Shown piece by piece: positions 9,351 to 18,532 of a stretch of 64,000 nt of DNA. Position numbers and translations under genes: made by a program. How positions within the stretch are numbered: the first letter of the stretch is position 1; each line of letters starts with the position of its first letter. The stretch comes from Hyphomonadaceae bacterium. Its GTDB lineage: Bacteria > Pseudomonadota > Alphaproteobacteria > Caulobacterales > Aquidulcibacteraceae. The notes below the pieces were generated by a model that ran no database searches, had not been told where the DNA came from, and worked only from the letters and a program-made list of their open reading frames with translations. Location: NCBI GenBank assembly GCA_009773395.1, contig WRPI01000002.1:110413-174412 (forward strand), read 5' to 3'.

Positions 9351-10049
9351 ATGTTTAAGCTTAACCCAAATGCCAAAATCAGCTTCCACCGCGTCGGCCA
9401 TGAAGAACAACCCTTATTGGTGATTGATGATTTATTGCAAAATCCGCAAGAATTAGTGGAATATGCAAAAAATGCCAATTGGAAAAACCCAAAGGCGGGC
9501 CTGTATCCCGGTATTATTGCCGAACCACCAATGCAATATTTGCAAGAAATTGCGCTTAAATTAAAAGCTGAAATGTGTGTGGCGTTTAATTTCCCTGCCC
9601 ATTTGGCTTTGAGCGCGACTGGTTTTTTTGCGCTAACCACAAAGTCGCTTGAGGATTTTGACCCCTGGCAAAGAATTCCACACCTTGATCAAACCGATGC
9701 TGATAGCGTTGCGATGGTGCATTATCTAAACCCCAACCAAACTGGCGGCACCGGTTTTTTCCGCCATATTCCGTCGGGCTATGAATCCGTCAGCCAAAAC
9801 CGCCACAGCGAATATGTGGACGAAATCAATGCTTGGTTTGCCAGGGATTCAGATAAATTAACTGATTACGCGGGACCAAATACACCGAATTTCGAAATGA
9901 TTCATAATGTGCCATTCAAGTTCAACCGCGCTTTGATTTATCCGTCATATGTCCTGCATTGTGCGCTTTATGACGGCAGCCAAATAGACACCAATCCCGA
10001 AACGGGTCGCCTGACCGCAAACAGTTTTTGGATTCCCAAATATGTGTGA
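9351..10049 (+). CDS. DUF6445 family protein with a possible 2-oxoglutarate/Fe(II) oxygenase signature
   Basis: The 232-residue protein resembles the DUF6445 family, often found beside tryptophan-halogenase-like genes and TonB receptors. No signal peptide is visible, so it is cytoplasmic. It has an HxD motif (His111-Leu-Asp113), a distal His203 in YVLHCALYDG and Arg220 in ETGRLTANSF. The order HxD...H...R is that of iron- and 2-oxoglutarate-dependent oxygenases, so a hydroxylase activity is plausible but not established. It sits 14 bp after the halogenase gene, which suggests both act on the same unknown molecule. Confidence 0.78.
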   Translation: MFKLNPNAKISFHRVGHEEQPLLVIDDLLQNPQELVEYAKNANWKNPKAGLYPGIIAEPPMQYLQEIALKLKAEMCVAFNFPAHLALSATGFFALTTKSLEDFDPWQRIPHLDQTDADSVAMVHYLNPNQTGGTGFFRHIPSGYESVSQNRHSEYVDEINAWFARDSDKLTDYAGPNTPNFEMIHNVPFKFNRALIYPSYVLHCALYDGSQIDTNPETGRLTANSFWIPKYV

Positions 10050-10087
10050 TTTTGGTGTCTTCAAAACTACCAATCATAACAGCCTTT

Positions 10088-10101
10088 TGCAAATAGTTGC
10101 A
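10088..10101. promoter_or_regulatory. Operator-like palindrome before the secreted GH13 gene
   Basis: TGCAAATAGTTGCA matches the TGCAAA-WW-TTTGCA pattern of the 4.6-4.9 kb array with one mismatch. It lies about 190 bp before the chosen start of the secreted GH13 gene. Further half-sites (TTTGCAAAA, TTGCAA) follow at 10168-10235. Confidence 0.5.
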
Positions 10102-10288
10102 AAGATGAAATCTTGGTAAGAATCCGATAAAATAAGCGAAAACTATTTATGAGACGCAACAAATGTCGCAAATTTTACATCATTTTGCAAAATTCACGGT
10201 GGACAGAGCATTTTTTTTATTGCAATGTTGCAACCTTGAGTCAGCAGTGATTTTAATGGAAAAATTGCTCGTAAATGGTGCCAGAAGA

Positions 10289-12097
10289 ATGAAATATTTG
10301 CTGAAAATTCTAGCTAGATTTGTGCGGTATTTTTCGTTTACGAAGGGTCGCCAACAGGCCGCCAAAAATAATGTTTCGCGCTTATTTGTAATAAGCCTCG
10401 CCGTCATTGCAGTCTGCGCCCCAAATTTAGCCTGGACTGCGCCAAAATCCGTCCCTTCATATATTTCAAGGCCGCCTGAAGATGAAGTCACATATTTTAT
10501 GCTGCTCGATAGGTTCGCAAATGGTGATGTGTCAAATGATAGGGGTGGCTTGACTGGCTCTCGTCTGCAAACTGGCTATGACCCAAGTTCCAAAGGATTT
10601 TACCAAGGCGGTGATATTCGTGGGCTTATTAATCGTCTCGATTATGTGCAAGGGCTTGGCGCAACTGCCATTTGGCTCGCGCCAATATTTAAGAATAAAC
10701 CAGTGCAAGGCCCAGCCGGGGACGAATCTGCTGCCTATCACGGCTATTGGATTACGGATTTCACGACAATAGATCCGCATTTTGGCACCGAGGCCGATTT
10801 TCGTGAATTGGTAAATGCGGCCCATGCACGTGGCATGAAAGTCTATATTGATATTATTACCAACCACACTGCCGACGTGATTTATTCGCGCGAATGTGTG
10901 GGGCAGAATGATTGCCCCTATCGCTATATTGGTGATTATCCAAACCGCGCCTACACGCCTTTTGTGCCAGCAGGCGACGAACATATCAAAAAGCCCGAAT
11001 GGTTGAATAATCCAATATATTATCACAATCGCGGCAATAGTAATTGGCACGGCGAATCTGGCCTTTACGGTGATTTTTCGGGTCTTGATGATGTCGCAAC
11101 CGAAAACCCAATTGTGGTCCGCGGCTTTGTTGATATTTACAAATCCTGGATTGATAGGTTCGCCATCGACGGCTTCCGCATCGATACCGTCAAGCACGTA
11201 AATCCCGAGTTTTGGCAAGTTTTTGTTCCGGCAATTCGCCGCCATGCCCAATCCAAAGGTATTCCCAATTTTCAAATTTTCGCCGAAGCCTATGTTGATG
11301 GCGTAAATCCGGGTGGGCTTGCTGTTTTCACCCATCGTGATGGCTTGCCTTCGGTTTTGGATTTTTCGTTCCAATCGGCAATTCGCAATGTCTTGAGTAG
11401 AAATCAATCAATCGAAAATTTTGAATTCCTATATGCTGGGGACGTTTTGTATAAAGGCGGGGCAAGTGCTGCGATGCGAATTCAAACATTCACCGGCAAT
11501 CATGATATGGGGCGCTTGGCGATGCTTATTCGCAAAGACAATCCAAATATGGAAGCCGAAGAAGTATTGGCGCGAGTGAAACTTGCCAATGCGATAATGA
11601 TGTTTGCGCGCGGCGCGCCAGTATTATATTCGGGCGATGAACAGGGTTTCACAGGCGATGGAGGCGACCAAGACGCGCGCGAAACCCTTTTTGCGAGCCG
11701 CGTTGCCGTCTATAATGACAATTTGCTGCTTGGCAGCAACCGCACAACCGCAGTTGATAATTATGATATTAACCACCCACTTTATCGGCAAATTGCACAG
11801 ATGGCGCATGTGCGCGGCGCGCATTCTGCATTAAGGCGTGGCCGTCAAAAATTGCGCGCAATGAGCTATAATGGCCACATATTAGCAATTTCACGTTTCG
11901 AGCCAGTTTCCAACAAAGAATATTTATTATTGTTCAATACGGCTTCAGAAGCACAAACCCAGAATATTGAAGTTGAAAACACTACGCGCAGTTTTGAAAC
12001 ATTATTAGGAAATTGCCCAAATGTGGTAAATACAGGGCATGTGGTCCAAGTGCGTTTAGAAAAATTTGAATATGCAATATGCAGAGCGAGTAATTAG
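10289..12097 (+). CDS. Secreted GH13 alpha-amylase family enzyme
   Basis: From the chosen ATG the protein has 602 residues. A long positively charged leader precedes a hydrophobic segment (about residues 32-48) ending near LAWTA, consistent with export. An in-frame start at 10163 would extend it by 42 residues through operator-like DNA and is less likely. The GH13 signatures are DIITNH, GFRIDTV with nucleophile Asp299, FAEAY with Glu333, and TGNHDMGR with the third acid. It should cleave starch or maltodextrin in the periplasm or outside. Its stop lies 8 bp before the chosen start of the next glucosidase, so the two are probably co-transcribed. Confidence 0.9.
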   Translation: MKYLLKILARFVRYFSFTKGRQQAAKNNVSRLFVISLAVIAVCAPNLAWTAPKSVPSYISRPPEDEVTYFMLLDRFANGDVSNDRGGLTGSRLQTGYDPSSKGFYQGGDIRGLINRLDYVQGLGATAIWLAPIFKNKPVQGPAGDESAAYHGYWITDFTTIDPHFGTEADFRELVNAAHARGMKVYIDIITNHTADVIYSRECVGQNDCPYRYIGDYPNRAYTPFVPAGDEHIKKPEWLNNPIYYHNRGNSNWHGESGLYGDFSGLDDVATENPIVVRGFVDIYKSWIDRFAIDGFRIDTVKHVNPEFWQVFVPAIRRHAQSKGIPNFQIFAEAYVDGVNPGGLAVFTHRDGLPSVLDFSFQSAIRNVLSRNQSIENFEFLYAGDVLYKGGASAAMRIQTFTGNHDMGRLAMLIRKDNPNMEAEEVLARVKLANAIMMFARGAPVLYSGDEQGFTGDGGDQDARETLFASRVAVYNDNLLLGSNRTTAVDNYDINHPLYRQIAQMAHVRGAHSALRRGRQKLRAMSYNGHILAISRFEPVSNKEYLLLFNTASEAQTQNIEVENTTRSFETLLGNCPNVVNTGHVVQVRLEKFEYAICRASN

Positions 12098-12104
12098 GCC
12101 CAAA

Positions 12105-13727
12105 ATGAATAGAATTTCTGTCGCAGTTGAAATCCAAAAAATAATGGAAGAAACCCCTTGGTGGAGCGGGGCCGCAATATATCAAATATATCCACGCAGT
12201 TTTCTTGATACTGACGCAGATGGCATTGGCGATCTTAAAGGCATTACCGCAAAACTTGGCTATATTTCCTCGCTTGGCGTTGCTGGCATTTGGATTTCGC
12301 CTTTTTTTGCATCGCCAATGAAAGATTTTGGCTATGATGTTTCAGATTATTGCGCAATTGACCCTATGTTTGGGACTATGGCGGATTTTGACGAATTATT
12401 GGAAAAAGCCCATGCTTTGGGCCTCAAAGTAATTATCGACCAAGTTTATTCGCACACCTCGGATCAGCATGAGTGGTTTACTCAAAGCCGCTCGTCAAAA
12501 TCCAACCCCAAAGCTGACTGGTATGTATGGGCAGACCCAAAGCCCGATGGTTCACCGCCTAGCAATTGGCAATCAGTTTTTAACGGCAGTGCCTGGACTT
12601 GGGACGCGCGGCGGTGCCAATATTATTTGCATAATTTCCTCGAAGAACAACCAGATCTCAATTTACATAACCCTGAAGTTCAAACCGCGATTTTGGATGT
12701 TGCACGCTTTTGGCTTGATAAAGGCGTTGATGGTTTCCGCCTTGATGCCCTTAATTTTGCGATGCATGACCCGAGTTTTTGCGATAACCCGCCAAAAACC
12801 ACCGAAGGTCCGCGCACCAGACCATTTGATTATCAAGAGCATATATATAATCAATCGCACCCCGATATTGTAAAGTTTATTGAGAGACTAGCTGGCATAA
12901 TAAATGAATATGAAGGTCGTTTTACTGTCGCAGAAGTCGGCGGCGAAAACGCTGCGGCGGAAATGCGGCAATTTATTCACGGCGATAACCGCCTAAATAC
13001 TGCCTATGGTTTCACTTATTTATATGCTGAAAAATTGACACCAAGATTTGTCAAAGCTGCGATCGAAAACTGGCAACAATCGGGCGATGAATATTGGCCA
13101 AGCTGGGCATTTTCAAACCATGACGCGCCGCGCGCCGCAAGCCGTTGGGCACAAGGCCGCGATATCGGCAAAATGGCGCGGTTGAATCTAATATTACTGG
13201 CTTCGCTGCGCGGAAATATTTTCCTATATCAAGGCGAAGAATTGGGTCTTGAACAAGCCGAAATCGGCTTTGAGGATTTGGCAGACCCTGAAGCTATCGC
13301 AAATTGGCCAAAAACTTTGGGTCGTGATGGCGCTAGAACGCCTATTCCTTGGAATGAAAAAACTGCAAATTCAGGGTTTAGTGGCGCAAAACCGTGGCTA
13401 CCAATTGATGCACGCCACGATGAAAAAGCCGTATCGGCGCAAAATGATAACCCCGATAGCGTTCTAAATTGGACAAGGGAAGTTATGGCATTGCGGCGTG
13501 AATATGAAGCGCTAATGATTGGAACAATTGAAGTCGTGGCCGCCGATGACAATTTATTGGCATTGCGCCGCCAACATGGTCGTCAAGAAATTCTTTGCGT
13601 CTTTAATCTTGGTTTTGAAATTGCTGATTATGCTCTAGGTGAAGAATATGAAATTATCGCTTTAACCAATGGCGCCACGCAAGAAAAATTGCCGCCTCTG
13701 GGTGCATATTGGGCGAGGCTCAAATAA
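12105..13727 (+). CDS. GH13 alpha-glucosidase (oligo-1,6-glucosidase/AglB type)
   Basis: The protein lacks a signal peptide and is cytoplasmic. From the ATG at 12105 it has 540 residues; a start at 12144 is also possible, while the frame further upstream overlaps the previous gene. PWWSGAAIYQIYPRSF at the N-terminus is the hallmark of the oligo-1,6-glucosidase and alpha-glucosidase subgroup. Catalytic residues are Asp214 in GFRLDAL, the Glu of VAEVGGE and the Asp of SNHDAPR. It would release glucose from imported maltose or short maltodextrins. It ends 5 bp from the convergent LacI regulator gene. Confidence 0.92.
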   Translation: MNRISVAVEIQKIMEETPWWSGAAIYQIYPRSFLDTDADGIGDLKGITAKLGYISSLGVAGIWISPFFASPMKDFGYDVSDYCAIDPMFGTMADFDELLEKAHALGLKVIIDQVYSHTSDQHEWFTQSRSSKSNPKADWYVWADPKPDGSPPSNWQSVFNGSAWTWDARRCQYYLHNFLEEQPDLNLHNPEVQTAILDVARFWLDKGVDGFRLDALNFAMHDPSFCDNPPKTTEGPRTRPFDYQEHIYNQSHPDIVKFIERLAGIINEYEGRFTVAEVGGENAAAEMRQFIHGDNRLNTAYGFTYLYAEKLTPRFVKAAIENWQQSGDEYWPSWAFSNHDAPRAASRWAQGRDIGKMARLNLILLASLRGNIFLYQGEELGLEQAEIGFEDLADPEAIANWPKTLGRDGARTPIPWNEKTANSGFSGAKPWLPIDARHDEKAVSAQNDNPDSVLNWTREVMALRREYEALMIGTIEVVAADDNLLALRRQHGRQEILCVFNLGFEIADYALGEEYEIIALTNGATQEKLPPLGAYWARLK

Positions 13728-13732
13728 TTACG

Positions 13733-14746
13733 CTACCCACCGCATGAATCTCTGACAATTAAATCGGTTGGCACTCGTTCGGACGGTATGTCGGAGCTGC
13801 CACTGGCGCTCAATAATTTGGAAACCAGAATTTTCCCAGCTTTTTCAACATTTTGCGAAATTGTCGTCAAGGCTGGCCGCGCGAATCGGGAGAATTGCAC
13901 ATTATCATAGCCGACCACCGAAACTTGTTTGGGCACAGCAATTCCCTTGCGCGCCAAAGCCCGCATTGCGCCAAGGGCAATCATATCAGACGCCGCAACA
14001 ATGCCATCAAAATCTATGCCTTCGCCCAATAATTCATCAATGCTGGCTTCACCCGATTCAATATCGAAATGAGTGGCCAAAACCAATTTTTCATCAATCG
14101 GAATTCGAGATTCTTTGAGTGCCTCAACATAGCCTTGATGTCTTTGCATAACTTCAGGGGCGATTGGATCGCCAAGAAAAACTATGCGCTTGCGACCTAA
14201 TCTTATTAAATGCCGCGCGGCCCTTCGGCCACCAACGAAATTATCCGAACCAACCGAGCAATAAGTTTGCCCGGGAAGCTCTGCGCCCCAAACCACAAAT
14301 TTGCGTTGGCTCGCAGCAAGTTCGTTAAACTCCTCGTGCAATGTGCTTTGCCCCAAAAATATCACACCATCGGCGCGATTGGTTTCCATTACTTCGACCA
14401 AATCATCATGGCCGGATGGCGAAACGTGGGAAATTATCAAATCGCACCCACGCTCACGCGCAGCCTCACCAATTGCCGCGACTAATTCCAAAACGAATGG
14501 ATCTGACAATTTCGGCTCTCGTGCTTGGGGTTGGGGTATAACAATTGCAATTGTCGCCTCTGCGCCCAAAGGGCCAGAGGGTGTATAACGACGAAACGGG
14601 TAATTATTGGCGAGCGCCAATTGCCAAATTTTGCGCTTGGTAACAGCATTAACCGCATTGCTGCCACCTAAAGCGCGTGACACAGTTGCAATTGAAACAC
14701 CGGCAAGGCGCGCCAAATCCTCGAGTTTTTTCATATCTTTTGACAT
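13733..14746 (-). CDS. LacI family transcriptional regulator, probable regulator of the maltodextrin locus
   Basis: The 337-residue protein has the LacI layout. An N-terminal helix-turn-helix (LEDLARLAGVSIATVSRAL, about residues 7-25) and hinge precede a periplasmic-binding-protein-like effector domain with VVGYDNVQFSRFARPALTTI near the end. Such regulators release DNA, or more rarely bind it, when a sugar occupies the effector domain. It lies inside the maltodextrin locus, convergent with the alpha-glucosidase and divergent from the GH97 gene. The TGCAAA-WW-TTTGCA palindromes around the locus are its most likely binding sites. I do not assign a symbol because the effector is unproven. Confidence 0.9.
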   Translation of the reverse strand: MSKDMKKLEDLARLAGVSIATVSRALGGSNAVNAVTKRKIWQLALANNYPFRRYTPSGPLGAEATIAIVIPQPQAREPKLSDPFVLELVAAIGEAARERGCDLIISHVSPSGHDDLVEVMETNRADGVIFLGQSTLHEEFNELAASQRKFVVWGAELPGQTYCSVGSDNFVGGRRAARHLIRLGRKRIVFLGDPIAPEVMQRHQGYVEALKESRIPIDEKLVLATHFDIESGEASIDELLGEGIDFDGIVAASDMIALGAMRALARKGIAVPKQVSVVGYDNVQFSRFARPALTTISQNVEKAGKILVSKLLSASGSSDIPSERVPTDLIVRDSCGG

Positions 14747-14766
14747 TGTGCTACAAGCCTATTGTC

Positions 14767-14780
14767 TGCAAAAATTTTCA
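14767..14780. promoter_or_regulatory. Operator-like site between lacI-type gene and GH97 gene
   Basis: TGCAAAAATTTTCA matches the locus palindrome TGCAAA-WW-TTTGCA with one mismatch. It lies 20 bp upstream of the LacI-type gene start, where it could mediate autoregulation, and about 90 bp before the divergent GH97 gene. Half-sites also occur at 14820 and 14850. Confidence 0.45.
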
Positions 14781-14866
14781 TCTTGCTTTTGATAAAGCAG
14801 TATTTATAGTCATTATCAAGTGCAAAAAATGAAAAAGCAAGCACGCGATTTTGCAAGGGAATAATT

Positions 14867-16903
14867 ATGACCAAATTCACCAAATTTTTTGCGCTTATTG
14901 CATTCCTCGTTTCGACTTTGATTTTTTCAAATCCTGCGAATGCCGAAGTTGTTGGCACGGCCACTTCACCTTCAAACATTATTCAAGTAAATGTCGAACT
15001 CGATGGCGAGGGGCGAATAATGTATTCTGTCAATCGCTTTGGTCGCCAATTGATTGCGCCGTCGCTTTTGGGTTTCTTAATGCAAGACACGGGCCGCATG
15101 GAACGTGGTTTTGAATTGACTGGCAAAACTACGGCGACCCATGACGAAACTTGGGAACAGCCATGGGGTGAGCGCCGCTTTGTTCGTGATAATCACAATG
15201 AAGTTAAAGTCAATTTCAAAGAAAAAACAGGCGCCAAACGTGCGCTCAATATCACTTTTCGAGTGTTTGATGATGGCATTGGTTTTCGTTATGAATTCCC
15301 AAATCAGGGCCAAACCCTAATAAGTGATGAAATCACCGAGTTTAGGATTGCACCGCCCACGACTGCTTGGTGGATACCAGCGGGTGAGCCAAATCGTTAT
15401 GAGCAGTTGTATCGCCGCACGCCGCTTGCCGAAGTAACTCAGGCTCACACGCCAATTACAATGCGCACAAATGATGGGGTTTATCTGTCTTTTCACGAAG
15501 CCGCCTTGGTTGATTATTCAGGAATGTGGCTGCGCCGCACCGAAGGGCAAGTTTTGCGCGCCCAGTTGGCTCCTGCGCCCGATGGCGTGAAAGTTCGCCG
15601 CACCGGCCCGTTTTCAACGCCTTGGCGCACGATTGTTATTGCCGATAGGGCAGGCGGATTGTCCGAATCGGATCTAATTCTAAACCTTAATGAGCCGAAT
15701 AAACTTGGCGACGTTTCATGGGTAATCCCGCATAAATACGTTGGCGTATGGTGGGAAATGCACCTTGATACTAAATCTTGGAATTCCGGTCCGAAACATG
15801 GCGCGACCACCGAAAATACCAAGAGATTCATTGACTTTGCGGCGGCAAATGGCTTTCGCAGTGTCCTGGTAGAAGGTTGGAATTTAGGTTGGGACGGTAA
15901 TTGGTTTGCCAATGGCCGTGAGTTTAACTTCACCCAGCCGTATCCTGACTATAATATGCGCGAACTTGCCGCCTATGCGCGTTCAAAAGGCGTGCATATT
16001 ATGGGCCACCACGAAACTGGCGCGAATATTTGCGTTTATGAAAGGCAATTGGGCGCAGCTTTGGATTATGCCCGCGATAATGGCATGGAAGCGATTAAAA
16101 CTGGCTATGTTGCCGATGCTGGCGGGATTATCACTTGTGATGAGCCGGGCCGTGAAGTGCTTATGTGGCATGATGGTCAACGTATGGCGCGACATCATTT
16201 GCAAGTCGTAACCGAAGCCGCAAAACGCCATATCGCAATTAACCCGCATGAACCGATTAAAGACACCGGCCTTCGCCGCACCTACCCAAATTGGGTCTCT
16301 CGTGAAGGCGCGCGCGGGCAGGAATATAACGCTTGGGGCGTGCCACCAAACCCACCAGAGCACGAAGCAAACTTGTTTTTCACCCGCATGTTATCGGGGC
16401 CAATGGACTTTACACCGGGCGTGCTAAGCTTAGTTGGTCGGGGTGGGCAGAAAATCGAAAGCACTTTGGCCAAACAATTGGCGCTTTATGTCGTGCTTTA
16501 TTCGCCAATCCAGATGGCGGCGGATTTGCCTGAAAACTACGCCAAATATATGGATGCATTTCAATTTATTCGTGACGTTCCGACCGATTGGCATGACAGC
16601 AAAGTTTTGGCGGGCGAAATTGGTGATTATGTTGTTGTCGCAAGACGGGATCGCAATAGCCAAGATTGGTATATTGGCGCTGTTACCGATGAGATGGGCC
16701 GTAATCTAAATGTCTCACTTGGGTTTTTAGCACCAGGCAAACATTATCTCGCACAAATTTACCGAGACGGAAACAATGCCGATTGGAACAGCAATCAGTT
16801 TGAATATGTCATCGGGGAAAAGCGCGTTACCTCGTCCGACATGTTGCAAATCCGCATGGCAGCAGGCGGCGGCCAAGCCATTCGCTTTAAGGCCTTGGAT
16901 TGA
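14867..16903 (+). CDS. Glycoside hydrolase family 97 protein, SusB-like alpha-glucosidase
   Basis: The 678-residue protein starts with a signal peptide ending at NPANAE, so it is exported. It has the GH97 order: an N-terminal beta-sandwich, a catalytic barrel with VEGWNLGWDGNW and MGHHETG, the acid-rich INPHEPIKDTG segment, and a C-terminal beta domain. GH97 members are alpha-glucosidases or alpha-galactosidases that need calcium; a glucosidase fits this locus, where it would trim maltodextrins in the periplasm. AAGGGA serves as ribosome site 9 bp before the ATG. The operator-like site at 14767 suggests shared control with the receptor. Confidence 0.93.
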   Translation: MTKFTKFFALIAFLVSTLIFSNPANAEVVGTATSPSNIIQVNVELDGEGRIMYSVNRFGRQLIAPSLLGFLMQDTGRMERGFELTGKTTATHDETWEQPWGERRFVRDNHNEVKVNFKEKTGAKRALNITFRVFDDGIGFRYEFPNQGQTLISDEITEFRIAPPTTAWWIPAGEPNRYEQLYRRTPLAEVTQAHTPITMRTNDGVYLSFHEAALVDYSGMWLRRTEGQVLRAQLAPAPDGVKVRRTGPFSTPWRTIVIADRAGGLSESDLILNLNEPNKLGDVSWVIPHKYVGVWWEMHLDTKSWNSGPKHGATTENTKRFIDFAAANGFRSVLVEGWNLGWDGNWFANGREFNFTQPYPDYNMRELAAYARSKGVHIMGHHETGANICVYERQLGAALDYARDNGMEAIKTGYVADAGGIITCDEPGREVLMWHDGQRMARHHLQVVTEAAKRHIAINPHEPIKDTGLRRTYPNWVSREGARGQEYNAWGVPPNPPEHEANLFFTRMLSGPMDFTPGVLSLVGRGGQKIESTLAKQLALYVVLYSPIQMAADLPENYAKYMDAFQFIRDVPTDWHDSKVLAGEIGDYVVVARRDRNSQDWYIGAVTDEMGRNLNVSLGFLAPGKHYLAQIYRDGNNADWNSNQFEYVIGEKRVTSSDMLQIRMAAGGGQAIRFKALD

Positions 16904-16996
16904 TTTGCCCAATAAAACCGATTTTTCTTGATTGAATCCAATATTGGTCTAGAATTGCTCCAATAAGAGACCTCTGCGTGAGTCTTAGAATATATT

Positions 16997-17086
16997 GTCA
17001 TCCCCGAAAAATCGTAGATTTTGTCGGGGATCTCGTATTTATTTCGCTGAGATCCCCGATATTTTCTGCGAAAATTTGGGGTTGAT
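16997..17086. repeat. Palindromic intergenic repeat, copy 1
   Basis: One of three copies of a roughly 90-bp element. It starts GTCATCCCCGAAAAATC and contains two hairpins with CCCCGA/TCGGGG arms around a central GGGGATC...GATCCCC. The right end is degenerate (TGGGGTTGAT instead of CGGGGATGAC). It lies between the GH97 gene and the following secreted protein gene, in the same orientation as copy 2 and inverted to copy 3. Confidence 0.85.
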
Positions 17087-17132
17087 ATGTTTGTCATGAC
17101 TTTCGCGTAGGTCGGCAATTAGGGAGATTGAT

Positions 17133-18314
17133 ATGAAAAAATATCTCAAATATGGCCTTGCCGTTGTCGCGCTCGGATTTATCGCTGCGCCTGCTTTTTC
17201 ACAATATGTTCGAAATCCGGCGCTAGTTCGGCCAATTCCGCAATCAACGGCGAAATTGCTGTCAACTGCGCGGTTTACAAGGTTTGATCCGGCGGTGCAT
17301 GGCTTTCGTTTTCTAAATTATTTTTCAAACGTCACGGGTGTGTTCGATATAACGACAGGCGGTCTATGTGGCGGCATGGTTTATACGATGCTTGATTATT
17401 TCAAAACCGGTCGGGCATTGCCGCAACAGGATTATACCCCGGTTAGCGGCACCGCATTGGAACGCCATATTTATGCGCGGCAAATGAATTCGCTTGGCGA
17501 TCATATGGACAAATGGGTGGAATTGCATGGTAATCCATTTGGCGCGCGCAATAGTGAATTTTTCAATTGGGGCCTGCAAGGTTTTGGCGGCGGCAGATTG
17601 CAAGAATTGCGCGCGAAAATTGATGCTGGCGAACCGGTGCCATTGGGCCTCAAATCGCTTTCAGCAGATCCAAGTGGCGATCATGTTGTTTTGGCCTATG
17701 GATATGATATGGGGCGTTATCGCGGTGATTTGGGTGCAAACAAAGAAGATTTGAAAATCTTCATTTATGACCCCAATGCAGGAAATCAGCGGGTTACAAT
17801 GATACCAAAACCTGCGACCCAAGAATATTGTTTTGTCGAAACCCGCAAGCGTGATGGCAGTGAATATTGTTGGCGCACCTATTTTGTCCAACAAAATTAC
17901 CGCGTGCAGACGCCGCCAAATATCGCGCCACGGCCCAATGAAATGATATTTGCGATCCAAACTGGTGGCGATGATTTGCGCGGCGGTGGCGATAATCTCA
18001 GCATTCGGATAAGGTTGCGCAACGGCGCAAGTGTTGAAGCCGATAATGTAAACCTAAGCCAAAGATGGATGGGCAGCTCTTGGCACGATATTGGGGTTAC
18101 TTTGCCGCCAAGTGTTCGCGCTGGTGATGTCACTGGCGTGGATTTCAAAACCGCTTTTCGCGGCGGCTTTGATGGCGATAATTGGAATCTAGAAAAAGCG
18201 CATATGCGACTAATGGTTGGCGGCGTGCAAGTTGCAGCTTGTAATCGAGAAGGCACACCACTTATCCGCATGACCGGTGACACCCATGTTTACAGCACAG
18301 CGTTTCCTTGCTGA
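17133..18314 (+). CDS. Secreted protein with a papain/C39-like cysteine peptidase signature
   Basis: I do not recognise a named family. The 393-residue protein has a signal peptide ending at PAFSQ and a good AGGGAG ribosome site. Cys79 in GGLCGGM, His184 in SGDHVVLAYGYD and Asp213 in IFIYDPNAG appear in the order and local contexts of C39-like and papain-fold peptidases, so a cysteine-peptidase-like fold is likely. Activity is unproven. The C-terminal half (about residues 260-390) has a beta-rich look and a paired cysteine near the end. It stands alone between a palindromic repeat and the genomic island. Confidence 0.7.
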   Translation: MKKYLKYGLAVVALGFIAAPAFSQYVRNPALVRPIPQSTAKLLSTARFTRFDPAVHGFRFLNYFSNVTGVFDITTGGLCGGMVYTMLDYFKTGRALPQQDYTPVSGTALERHIYARQMNSLGDHMDKWVELHGNPFGARNSEFFNWGLQGFGGGRLQELRAKIDAGEPVPLGLKSLSADPSGDHVVLAYGYDMGRYRGDLGANKEDLKIFIYDPNAGNQRVTMIPKPATQEYCFVETRKRDGSEYCWRTYFVQQNYRVQTPPNIAPRPNEMIFAIQTGGDDLRGGGDNLSIRIRLRNGASVEADNVNLSQRWMGSSWHDIGVTLPPSVRAGDVTGVDFKTAFRGGFDGDNWNLEKAHMRLMVGGVQVAACNREGTPLIRMTGDTHVYSTAFPC

Positions 18315-18408
18315 TTTGAAAACGTTTTGATCCTATTTCGATTTTATCGCAATGGACACAATATTAAGACTGAAGAGCGAAGCGAAGGCGGCAATTTAAG
18401 CGAGAAAA

Positions 18409-18430
18409 TGGTGCGACAGCAGGAATCGAA
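18409..18430. repeat. Distal attachment site: duplicated tRNA-Thr 3' end
   Basis: This stretch copies the last 23 bases of tRNA-Thr, including CCA, with one C missing. The uninterrupted core CGACAGCAGGAATCGAA (18414-18430) is identical to 30572-30588. It marks the far end of the island. Confidence 0.88.
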
Positions 18431-18483
18431 TTAGCGCAATAAGTATTTGTTTTAATTAAATAATAAGTTTCGCAAAAACAATC

Positions 18484-18505
18484 ATACCCCCAAATATACC
18501 CCAAA
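18484..18505. promoter_or_regulatory. Candidate integrase arm-binding boxes, distal end
   Basis: Two adjacent ATACCCC(C)AA boxes lie just inside the distal attachment site. The same pair, with nearly identical spacing, occurs at 30431-30452 at the other end, as expected for arm-type integrase sites. Confidence 0.6.
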
Positions 18506-18532
18506 AATATGATTGTGCCTATGGTTTTTGAT

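Noticed and set aside
10163-10288. N-terminal extension of the secreted GH13 protein
   Set aside because: The extra 42 codons run through operator-like half-sites and would bury the signal peptide further from the N-terminus.
10532-11407. Long open frame on the minus strand (291 codons) inside the secreted GH13 gene
   Set aside because: It lies wholly antisense to a gene with all GH13 motifs, has no ribosome site, and its protein has no recognisable family.
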